Source of the DNA: Galbibacter mesophilus
Lineage (GTDB): Bacteria; Bacteroidota; Bacteroidia; Flavobacteriales; Flavobacteriaceae
Reading direction: 5' to 3'
NCBI RefSeq assembly: GCF_023721415.1
Contig: NZ_JAMQVC010000004.1
Location: forward strand, 203,359-267,358
Length of the DNA: 64,000 nucleotides
Below, one piece after another: positions 57,881 to 64,000 of this stretch (the first letter of the stretch is position 1; each line of letters begins with the position of its first letter). A program made the translations under genes and the position numbers. The notes beneath the pieces are model-generated. The model saw only the letters and a program-made list of their open reading frames with translations. It was not told the DNA's origin and ran no database searches.

Positions 57881-58999
57881 ATGAATTTAAACATCGCTGT
57901 ATTAGCTGGTGACGGGATTGGCCCGGAAGTCACCAAACAAGCCATAAAAACCCTTAAAGCGGTTGGAGAAGTTTATAACCACAGCTTTACTTTTAAAGAG
58001 GCACCCGTGGGTGCTATTGCTATTGACCAAACTGGGGACCCCCTTCCTGAAAAAACATTACAGTTGTGCTTGGATACCGATGCCGTACTTTTTGGTGCCA
58101 TTGGAGACCCAAAATACGACAACGATCCGTCTGCCAAGGTACGCCCAGAACAGGGATTATTAAAATTGAGAAAATCCCTCGGATTGTTCACCAACATTCG
58201 CCCCATAAAGGCCTTCCCTACCCTTATTGATAAATCGCCCTTGAAAGAAGAGCGTATTGCAGGTACCGACCTCACCATTTACAGAGAGCTTACCGGCGGT
58301 ATTTATTTTGGGGAAAAGAAGCTAAATGAGGAAGGAAGCGTGGCATCCGACTTGTGCGAATATTCCGATTACGAAATTGAGCGTATTGCGCATTTGGCTT
58401 TTAAAGCTGCCCGTGCAAGACGTAAAAAGCTGACGTTGGTAGATAAAGCCAATGTTTTGGAAACCTCCCGTTTATGGCGAAAAGTGGTAACCAATATTGG
58501 AAAAAGTTATAGCGATGTGGAATTGGATTTCCTTTTTGTGGACAATGCCGCTATGCAAATGATATTGAACCCAAGTCAGTTTGATGTAATCCTTACGGAA
58601 AATATGTTTGGAGATATTATTTCTGACGAAGGGAGCGTTATCGGTGGTTCCATTGGGCTATTGGCTTCGGCTTCCGTAGGAGACGAAAACGCGATGTTCG
58701 AGCCTATTCACGGTTCTTTTCCACAGGGAAAAGGAAAAGGTATCGCCAACCCTATTGCCTCTATCCTATCTGCCGCTATGCTTTTAGAACATTTTAAATT
58801 ACATGAAGAAGCGCAAGCCGTACACAAAGCGGTTGAAAAAGCGTTGGAAATGAATGTAGTTACTCCCGATTTAGACCCAAATAGTAAGAAAACAACGACC
58901 GATGTGGGGAATTTTATTGCTGATTTTATTGCCAATGCCGAAGAAATCATCAATTACAATCAGGAGAATATAGATTACGGACAATCAACAATCATATAG
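57881..58999 (+). CDS. leuB: 3-isopropylmalate dehydrogenase
   Basis: LeuB oxidises 3-isopropylmalate with NAD+. The 372-residue protein carries LAGDGIGPEVTKQA, the substrate Arg stretch LRKSLGLFTNIRP, RELTGGIYFGEK, and ENMFGDIISDEGSVIGGSIGL with metal-binding Asp residues. It completes the pathway leuA-C-D-B. A terminator follows at 59033. Confidence 0.97.
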   Translation: MNLNIAVLAGDGIGPEVTKQAIKTLKAVGEVYNHSFTFKEAPVGAIAIDQTGDPLPEKTLQLCLDTDAVLFGAIGDPKYDNDPSAKVRPEQGLLKLRKSLGLFTNIRPIKAFPTLIDKSPLKEERIAGTDLTIYRELTGGIYFGEKKLNEEGSVASDLCEYSDYEIERIAHLAFKAARARRKKLTLVDKANVLETSRLWRKVVTNIGKSYSDVELDFLFVDNAAMQMILNPSQFDVILTENMFGDIISDEGSVIGGSIGLLASASVGDENAMFEPIHGSFPQGKGKGIANPIASILSAAMLLEHFKLHEEAQAVHKAVEKALEMNVVTPDLDPNSKKTTTDVGNFIADFIANAEEIINYNQENIDYGQSTII

Positions 59000-59032
59000 C
59001 GATTAATTTGATTAGTTTTAGTGTTATGAGGG

Positions 59033-59062
59033 AACCCCGGCAGCGATGTTAGGGGTTTTTTG
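59033..59062 (+). terminator. Terminator after the leu operon
   Basis: AACCCC (59033-59038) pairs with GGGGTT (59052-59057), followed by TTTTG. Short but typical. Confidence 0.65.
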
Positions 59063-59138
59063 TTTATGTACACATTGAATATATTTAGAATATAAGCGCT
59101 ATATTTATAATATGTTTCTGAGTCATAAAACATAAAGA

Positions 59139-60269
59139 ATGTATTTATTTCCAACTGTTGAAATTAAAAGATTAACGCATAAGGGCCAAAAGGTATTAGG
59201 CCTGTTTTTTGACTATAATGAGGATTTAAAGATACTTTGCAAAAATTATGGGGCGTATTGGAGTGCATCCAAAAAGGCTTGGTTGATAGCAGATTCAGAA
59301 AAAAATATTAAAAAAATAGGTTCCGTATTTCATAATAAGGCATTCCTAAAGTTTCAATTTTCTTCAACTAATGAAAAGAATAAGTCACCCCAGAAAAAAA
59401 ATTTAGTCCCCGAAACCTATTTAAAAACACTAAAGCGGATGCGCTATAGTGCGAGTACACAAAGGGCTTACAAATACCTTTTCAATGAATTCCTAAATTT
59501 TATCTACCCTACCCCCGTGCAGGATTTTACTGAAGAAGATATACGGAAATATCAAGATTGGTTGGTCACTAAAAAGAAAGTTTCCATTAGCACACAGAAC
59601 CAAGCGATAAATGCCATAAAGTTTTATCTTGAAAAAATCAATCAACAAGAACGTGCGACCTATTACATTGAGAGGCCTATTAAAGAAACTAAGTTACCCA
59701 CTGTTTTGAGCGAAAATGAAGTTTTACGGATTTTATCTTCCACCAAAAATCTAAAGCATCGGTTGGCATTTGCATTAATTTATAGCACCGGCGTAAGAAT
59801 AAGTGAACTTTTAAATTTACGCATCAAAGATTTTGATTTAGACCGAAATATGGTTTATATTCGAAGTGCTAAAGGAAAAAAGGATAGGGTTTCTATTATA
59901 AGCAAAGCACTAAAACCGGTACTGGTAACCTATTTAAAAGAATTTAAACCCAATTATTGGATTTTAGAAGGCCCCAATAGAAAAGCATACTCTGCATCCA
60001 GCATACGCATGGCATTGAAAAAGAGCATTAAAAAAGCGGAAATTACCAAACATGTTACGCCCCACACCTTACGTCACACCCTTGCGACGCATCTGTTGGA
60101 CCGCGGTACGGATACGAGGTATATTCAGCAATTGTTAGGGCATAACAGTCCGAAAACCACTGCCATATACGCCCATGTTTCCACCCGTTCGTTGCAAAAC
60201 ATAAACAATCCTTTAGATGCTTTATTAAACGATAAAGCACTGAATAAAAACAACTTAAACAATCAATAG
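59139..60269 (+). CDS. Tyrosine recombinase, candidate integron integrase
   Basis: The 376-residue protein has all catalytic residues of tyrosine recombinases: Arg220 (STGVRISELL), Lys245 or 247 (AKGKK), His309-Arg312 (HTLRHT), His335 (LLGH) and Tyr344 (AIYAHVS). A SAM-like core-binding domain spans about 92-180. The C-terminus NNPLDALL resembles the SPLDAL ending of IntI proteins rather than XerC/D. Residues 1-85 are an extra domain (GAYWSASKKAWLI) absent from IntI1. It lies immediately before the cassette array and reads in the same direction as the cassettes. I infer that it mobilises them. Confidence 0.88.
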   Translation: MYLFPTVEIKRLTHKGQKVLGLFFDYNEDLKILCKNYGAYWSASKKAWLIADSEKNIKKIGSVFHNKAFLKFQFSSTNEKNKSPQKKNLVPETYLKTLKRMRYSASTQRAYKYLFNEFLNFIYPTPVQDFTEEDIRKYQDWLVTKKKVSISTQNQAINAIKFYLEKINQQERATYYIERPIKETKLPTVLSENEVLRILSSTKNLKHRLAFALIYSTGVRISELLNLRIKDFDLDRNMVYIRSAKGKKDRVSIISKALKPVLVTYLKEFKPNYWILEGPNRKAYSASSIRMALKKSIKKAEITKHVTPHTLRHTLATHLLDRGTDTRYIQQLLGHNSPKTTAIYAHVSTRSLQNINNPLDALLNDKALNKNNLNNQ

Positions 60270-60280
60270 CGAAAGTTATA

Positions 60281-60307
60281 TATCAGCAACAGTGGTATAT
60301 ACATACG
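60281..60307 (+). other. Candidate attI or degenerate attC at the array head
   Basis: After the integrase stop comes AGCAACAGTGGTATATACATACG, then TT of the first cassette. CAACA...GTATA matches the beginnings of the four attC sites (xAACAnnnnTATA), but the palindrome is reduced to GTGGTA (60292-60297) against TACCAC (60309-60314). This is where a cassette would enter, by position. No matching GTTGCT left end is found upstream of the integrase. Confidence 0.5.
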
Positions 60308-60325
60308 TTACCACACATTTGAGAA

Positions 60326-60967
60326 ATGACGATATTTATAGTTTTAATGACAATATTTTCAGGAATTAGTTTTGTGCTGATTTTAAAGAAATATGACTTT
60401 CCGAAATTAGAAAAAGTTGTTAGAAAAATATCATTTTACTCATTAATCGGAATTTTAATATGTGTAATACTTTTGGTTTTTGACTTCCGACTAAAAGGAA
60501 AATACGCAAGCTCAATAATCGGACTGACTTTCTTGCTGTCTACAATTTTACTTTTTGGGTTGACTAAAAAAAATCTGACCAAAATATTGAGCGGAATTTT
60601 GACAATACCAATCTTTGTTTTCGGAATTTTAAGCTTGTTTTCCGAAATAGGGTTCGTCTTTTTTTATTTAATAACTCTTCCATTTCAAGCACCAATGGCG
60701 AAATCTGAAATTAATGAAAACCATAATGTGGAAGTCCGAGTTGGTGGATTTTTCGCTTGTGGAGAAAGTTTAGTAATTACAAAATCTAAATTCGGAATTT
60801 TGGATAAGCAACAATACGTTGGAAATAACTCTTGCGTAACTGGAATTAATAAAATAGAAACTATTGAATTTAAAGAAAATAGCGTGGAATTTTTAATCTA
60901 TCACGATGGGGAAACTGAATTTGAAAATCCATATAAATATCAACCTGAAATAAAAAACGTGTGGTAA
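60326..60967 (+). CDS. Cassette 1 product: four-helix membrane protein
   Basis: The 213-residue protein has four hydrophobic helices in the first 130 residues (IFIVLMTIFSGISFVLIL first) and a C-terminal soluble domain of 80 residues with GGFFACGESLVITKSKFG. No family is recognised. The ATG at 60326 is preceded by ATTTGAGAA, the same leader as in cassette 4. The stop codon TAA lies within the first box of its own attC (GTGTGGTAAC). Cargo of unknown function. Confidence 0.75.
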   Translation: MTIFIVLMTIFSGISFVLILKKYDFPKLEKVVRKISFYSLIGILICVILLVFDFRLKGKYASSIIGLTFLLSTILLFGLTKKNLTKILSGILTIPIFVFGILSLFSEIGFVFFYLITLPFQAPMAKSEINENHNVEVRVGGFFACGESLVITKSKFGILDKQQYVGNNSCVTGINKIETIEFKENSVEFLIYHDGETEFENPYKYQPEIKNVW

Positions 60968-61087
60968 CACTGTGTATAATTCATTGCTAGTAAAGGCTTA
61001 CTTACGAAAATTCCGCTGGAATTTTCTATCTGTGATTATTTGCTAACTTTAGTGCTTAAACACGCAACGAAATCATACACTAGACCG
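60959..61087 (+). repeat. attC-like site 1
   Basis: The 129-bp site opens with GTGTGGTAAC (complement of the cassette's left end) and closes with CTAGACCG|TT. Inner arms GTGTATAATTCATTGC and GCAACGAAATCATACAC are near-complements; AAAATTCC/GGAATTTT forms the apex. It shares TTCATTGCTA and GCAACGAAA with site 3. Confidence 0.85.
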
Positions 61088-61126
61088 TTGGGTGCAATTA
61101 GTGATACGAATTAAAAAATAAATAGA

Positions 61127-62161
61127 ATGAGAATAGTTTTTTTTAATCATAAGGGTGGAGTCAGTAAGACCACTACAACATTTCATTTAGGCTGGAAACT
61201 TGCCCAGAGAGGTCAGCGAGTTTTATTAGTCGATGCAGATCCACAATGTAATCTGTCAGGAATAATAATGCAGAACAACTTTGAGCAGTACTATATCGAA
61301 GAAAGTACTAGAAAAAAGAATTTAATGGATGGGGTAAATTCTGCTTTTCAAGGAAGACCTGAGCCAATTAGTGCATTTGACTGCTACAATGTTCCTAATA
61401 ATGAAAACTTGTACCTTCTGCCCGGTCATCCAAATTTAACTGAACTAGAGCCTGCATTGAGTTTTGCCCAAACCTCAAATAATGCCTTTGCTACCATGCA
61501 AAATTTACCAGGATCATTTAATGCACTAATTGAAAATTGTTGTAATCATCATAATATTGATTACGTCCTAATTGACTTAAATCCAGGATTAAGTGCAATC
61601 AACCAAAATTTCTTTTCAATCTCTGATTTATTTATAGTACCTACAAACCCAGATCCTTTTTCATTAATGGCAGTTAGAACATTGGCAGATGTATTACCTC
61701 GTTGGTATAGCACATCTCAACAAATGCGCATAACATTTGCCAATTCTTCATATCCGTTCCCGATTTATGACCCTAAATTTGCAGGTGTAGTACTTCAAAG
61801 ATTTAATATTAGAAGCGGAAGACCTTCAACTCCATATAGGAATAACATGGATGAAATTCTGACATCTGTATCTGATGAATTGGTACCTAAATTAGCACAA
61901 CATGGTATGCTTTTTCAGGCAAATCTTTACAGTGAAACAGGAATACCAGCAAATTATTGTCTAGCCGAAATCCCTGATTTCCAAAGCCTTCTTCCTCAGT
62001 CTAATAAATTTGGTGTTCCCGTGTATGCACTTTCAGATAATCAAATCGAACGATCAGGAACTGTTTTGCAGCAAATGATTAGTAAGAGAGATGAATTTGA
62101 CCAGATGTTCGTAGAATTTGCATCACAGATTGAAGAAATAAAGGAAAATGCTGAGAGCTAA
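61127..62161 (+). CDS. Cassette 2 product A: ParA/MinD-like ATPase
   Basis: The 344-residue protein has the deviant Walker A KGGVSKTTTT (about residues 9-18), a VLLVDADPQCNLSG Walker A' / B1 stretch and YVLIDLNPGLSAINQ. It is a SIMIBI-class ATPase of the ParA group that normally dimerises on ATP. The gene overlaps a HEPN-type gene by 14 bases in the same cassette. ParA-HEPN pairs are not plasmid partition systems (no parB or parS is visible). I infer regulation or targeting of the HEPN partner. Confidence 0.88.
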   Translation: MRIVFFNHKGGVSKTTTTFHLGWKLAQRGQRVLLVDADPQCNLSGIIMQNNFEQYYIEESTRKKNLMDGVNSAFQGRPEPISAFDCYNVPNNENLYLLPGHPNLTELEPALSFAQTSNNAFATMQNLPGSFNALIENCCNHHNIDYVLIDLNPGLSAINQNFFSISDLFIVPTNPDPFSLMAVRTLADVLPRWYSTSQQMRITFANSSYPFPIYDPKFAGVVLQRFNIRSGRPSTPYRNNMDEILTSVSDELVPKLAQHGMLFQANLYSETGIPANYCLAEIPDFQSLLPQSNKFGVPVYALSDNQIERSGTVLQQMISKRDEFDQMFVEFASQIEEIKENAES

Positions 62162-62759
62162 GCAAATATTTGACAAAGGAATAAATCGAGTTCGTAATAT
62201 TGATACCCTTTTTATTCATTTAACTACTGTACTTGGTTTTAAACCCATCGATGTTTCAGATTTACTAAGAAGTGAAATCGTTTACTCTCTTTCTAGCTTT
62301 GATAGGCTAGTCCACGATTTGGTAAAGTTAGGAATGTTAGATTCGTTTAAAGGTAATCGAACACCAACAAATGCGTACAAGAATTTTAGTATTTCATTAA
62401 ATCAATTTGATGCAATTAATAATGCTTCTGTACCACCTGCAGCATTTATATTCGAACAAACAATATCTTCCGCTCATAAACACTTATCATTTCAAGACCC
62501 AGATAAAGTTTCAGAAGCATTGAGCTTAATATGGCATGAAAATCATAAATGGCAGAAAATAGCTACGGAAATGGGAATGACTCAAAATAATTTGAAAACG
62601 GAGCTTAAAAACATTGTAATTCGTAGAAATCAAATTGTTCATGAAGGCGATTTTGATTTATTCACAGGGGACATTCAACCTATTATTCATTCTGATGCAA
62701 AACAATCAGTAGATTTTATTGATAACCTTGGAAACACAATTTATGATTTGGTAAAATAA
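62148..62759 (+). CDS. Cassette 2 product B: HEPN-type (RiboL-PSP-like) protein
   Basis: The 203-residue helical protein carries the HEPN signature RRNQIVH (R-x4-H, in IVIRRNQIVHEGD, about residues 162-174), which in related proteins is an RNase active site. A helical N-terminus without motif precedes it. The start ATG overlaps the ParA gene end by 14 bases, implying translational coupling. HEPN RNases act as toxins in many defence and toxin-antitoxin systems. The assignment rests on one motif. Confidence 0.72.
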   Translation: MLRAKQIFDKGINRVRNIDTLFIHLTTVLGFKPIDVSDLLRSEIVYSLSSFDRLVHDLVKLGMLDSFKGNRTPTNAYKNFSISLNQFDAINNASVPPAAFIFEQTISSAHKHLSFQDPDKVSEALSLIWHENHKWQKIATEMGMTQNNLKTELKNIVIRRNQIVHEGDFDLFTGDIQPIIHSDAKQSVDFIDNLGNTIYDLVK

Positions 62760-62764
62760 ATAAC

Positions 62765-62821
62765 TGCACCCAACAACACCTATACGCAATGCCCTTCGGG
62801 ACACTGCGCATAGCCTAACCG
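62765..62821 (+). repeat. attC-like site 2 (short, 57 bp)
   Basis: Opens with TGCACCCAAC, complement of GTTGGGTGCA at 61087, and closes with AGCCTAACCG|TT. CTATACGCAATGCCC and GGGACACTGCGCATAG are imperfect complements around TTCG. Its length is that of classical 59-base elements. Confidence 0.88.
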
Positions 62822-63092
62822 TTGCCTACAATTGCGGAAACTCACTCGAGCGGAATAAATCGGAATTGAAAAGGATTATAGATTTGAGCAAGTTTGCGGA
62901 AAAAATTGCCCACTCCAACGCTGAATAAAAAGCAAAACTGAAAAACATCGGAACGAAAAAAACTGTAGGCAACAAAAGCTATAGTTCATTGCTACGGATT
63001 TTCCTGCGGAAAATACTCGCATTTTTTGCTATCTTTAATCACAGCGGAAAATGACTCGCGTCCTTTCCCGCAACGAAACCATAGCCAAACCG
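62822..63092 (+). mobile_element. Cassette 3, without a convincing gene
   Basis: This 271-bp unit is mostly its own attC (62964-63092); only about 140 bp precede it. The longest sensible frame is a 20-codon one from TTG 62867 to TAA (KRIIDLSKFAEKIAHSNAE). No protein or RNA gene is supported. Gene-less cassettes are known in integron arrays. Confidence 0.7.
62964..63092 (+). repeat. attC-like site 3
   Basis: The 129-bp site opens with TGTAGGCAAC (complement of GTTGCCTACA at 62821) and closes with AGCCAAACCG|TT. Inner arms GCTATAGTTCATTGC and GCAACGAAACCATAGC are near-complements; GGATTTTCC/GGAAAAT forms an inner arm. Same length as site 1. Confidence 0.85.
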
Positions 63093-63110
63093 TTGTGCAT
63101 AATTTGAGAA

Positions 63111-63770
63111 ATGAGCAAAGGATTAAAAATAGCCTTAATAATAATTTCAATTTTAATAATCCTAATTGTTGGTGGAGGATATTTTGCTTTAAAAACAATC
63201 GGAGAGGCTTTTGGAGCTGACTGCGAGATAAGTAATACTTGGACAATCAATGAATATGAAATAATTGAAAATAAGTGCCTTGGTTGGGCTGGACCACACT
63301 ACTACCCTCTTGACTTGAAAAAGAACGGAGAATACATTGCAAGTAGCGGTTATAAATTAGACTCTTGTAACATTCGATTTGAACCTGAAAATGGACAATA
63401 TTTGATAATTAATATCTGTGATGAAAAAATAACGGAATTAAAATCTCAAAAGACTAAAATTGATATACAAAAGGTAGACTCAATTATTATGGTTTCTGGA
63501 ATTGACCCAAACAAGACAAAGAAACTCAACCGAATAAAAACTGAACGATTTATAAAAGACTGGAACAAAAGCAAAGTTTCTGATTATCGAGATGGAATTT
63601 TAGACTCAATATTCCACCCGAATTATCAGTATAAATTAGAAGTATTCGAAAACGGAAACAAGAAAGAGTTCGTAACATTTAATTTTTTAATTGCGGACGA
63701 ATCGAATTGGACATATTTTATAACAAATGATTCTGACAAAGATTATATGAATCGACTATGGAATGAATAA
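63111..63770 (+). CDS. Cassette 4 product: single-helix membrane-anchored protein
   Basis: The 219-residue protein has one N-terminal helix (IALIIISILIILIVGGGYFAL) and an extracytoplasmic domain with four Cys (DCEISNTW, NKCLGW, DSCNIRF, INICDEK), which could form two disulphides. No family is recognised. The leader ATTTGAGAA before the ATG is shared with cassette 1. It ends 6 bases before its attC. Confidence 0.75.
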   Translation: MSKGLKIALIIISILIILIVGGGYFALKTIGEAFGADCEISNTWTINEYEIIENKCLGWAGPHYYPLDLKKNGEYIASSGYKLDSCNIRFEPENGQYLIINICDEKITELKSQKTKIDIQKVDSIIMVSGIDPNKTKKLNRIKTERFIKDWNKSKVSDYRDGILDSIFHPNYQYKLEVFENGNKKEFVTFNFLIADESNWTYFITNDSDKDYMNRLWNE

Positions 63771-63776
63771 AAAAAC

Positions 63777-63900
63777 TATGCACAACAATGTATAACCGCA
63801 ATTACGGCGGATTCGACTACGTCCTAATTCACTCGGAATTGCTAACGACAGTGCTTAACCGAAAATCAACATATATTAACCCGTAACTGACGGTTATACG
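63777..63900 (+). repeat. attC-like site 4, truncated
   Basis: The site opens with TATGCACAAC, complement of GTTGTGCATA at 63092. GTATAACCG (63790-63798) and CGGTTATAC (63891-63899) are perfect complements. At 124 bp it is five bases shorter than sites 1 and 3 and lacks ACCG|TT; the sequence continues TATTCC. The array ends or is broken here. Confidence 0.8.
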
Positions 63901-63938
63901 TATTCCAAGATCAAATCCTAATTAAATCTATTTTTTTA

Positions 63939-64000
63939 TTAAGCTGCATATTGATTTAAAACAACATATGGAGTTCCTCTTTTTACAACAGAAAATGCTC
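63939..64000 (-). CDS. Possible C-terminal fragment of a gene entering from the right
   Basis: On the minus strand a frame is open from the window edge to TAA (63939-63941), reading AFSVVKRGTPYVVLNQYAA. Nineteen residues are too few to name it. If it is a transposase, it may explain the truncated last attC; this is a guess. Confidence 0.35.
   Translation of the reverse strand, partial: AFSVVKRGTPYVVLNQYAA

Larger units (their letters stand above)
60308..63900 (+). mobile_element. Integron-like array of four gene cassettes
   Basis: Four units lie head to tail: 60308-61087, 61088-62821, 62822-63092 and 63093-63900. Each unit starts with (G)TT plus seven variable bases and ATT, and ends with a palindromic site that opens with AAC plus the exact reverse complement of the first ten bases. 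Pairs: GTTACCACAC/GTGTGGTAAC, GTTGGGTGCA/TGCACCCAAC, GTTGCCTACA/TGTAGGCAAC, GTTGTGCATA/TATGCACAAC. Internal junctions read ACC|GTT. This is the R''/R' relation of integron cassettes, with all genes in one direction. Confidence 0.85.

Noticed and set aside
59139..60269. Integrase as part of a prophage or conjugative element
   Set aside because: No phage structural, relaxase or tra genes lie near; the units after it have complementary cassette ends instead.
59139..60307. Integrase as the first cassette itself
   Set aside because: A cassette ending in AGCAAC would have to begin with GTTGCT; none is found between the leu terminator and the gene.
61127..62161. ParA-like gene as evidence of a plasmid or chromosome partition locus
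   Set aside because: No ParB-like gene or parS-like repeats; it is enclosed in a cassette and coupled to a HEPN-type gene.
62992..63250. Overlapping frames around 62992-63250 on both strands
   Set aside because: They run through attC 3 and over the N-terminus of the cassette 4 gene; low-complexity translations.

Overview
The window looks like chromosomal DNA of a marine member of the Flavobacteriaceae (Bacteroidota); I cannot fix the genus. The grounds are: a tmRNA whose tag reads GENNYALAA; promoter-like TAnnTTTG boxes of the Bacteroidota type; lipoproteins with S/K-acidic residues after the lipid cysteine; a six-gene Na+-translocating NADH:quinone reductase operon; a short 390-residue LeuA; and typical flavobacterial neighbourhoods (purA with an OstA-like protein, tandem DUF368 genes with aroE, a NagB/PIG-L fusion). 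It is AT-rich and densely coded.

Layout. 1-4.0 kb: end of an unknown gene, uvrA and a LOG-family protein. 4.0-6.9 kb (minus): an apparently undescribed duplicated module, in which two related proteins with a conserved FWW...WPP core are each paired with a seven-helix membrane protein; debris of another copy lies between them. 7.2-16.5 kb: Fur-like regulator, purA, OstA-like protein, class III aminotransferase, TPR protein, two DUF368 (PopT-like) proteins and aroE. 16.5-21.0 kb: amino-sugar locus (NagB/PIG-L fusion, DeoR regulator, solute symporter) with a repeat-containing regulatory gap. 21.1-33.6 kb: fabH, a saccharopine dehydrogenase-like protein, a Tudor-like small protein, tmRNA, an orphan two-domain ABC ATPase, an MFS transporter, a PQQ-type sugar dehydrogenase lipoprotein, tRNA-Pro, and an overlapping GT2 / flippase-like / GT39 operon.

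34.2-40.3 kb: an AraC-type regulator followed by a run of thiol, peroxide and methionine-repair genes (two AhpD-like proteins, DUF2721, two thioredoxin-fold proteins, a hydrolase-OsmC fusion, GNAT, MsrA and two small Cys-containing proteins). Two promoters in this run carry the same CCTACCG box at identical spacing, so the genes may form one regulon. 40.5-45.5 kb: pentose-phosphate genes rpiB-gnd-zwf-pgl and a YceI lipoprotein. 45.6-51.8 kb: a 21-bp tandem repeat and nqrABCDEF on the minus strand. 52-59 kb: EamA transporter, an unknown helical protein and the leucine operon leuA-C-D-B.

59.1-63.9 kb is the most striking part: a tyrosine recombinase with an IntI-like C-terminus, followed by four gene cassettes with the architecture of an integron. 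Every cassette begins with GTT plus seven variable bases and carries the exact reverse complement of those ten bases at the start of a terminal palindromic attC-like site. All junctions read ACC|GTT. The cargo is a four-helix membrane protein, a ParA-like ATPase overlapping a HEPN-type protein (candidate defence or toxin pair), a cassette without a convincing gene, and a single-helix membrane protein. The last attC is about 5 bases short and the array ends there.
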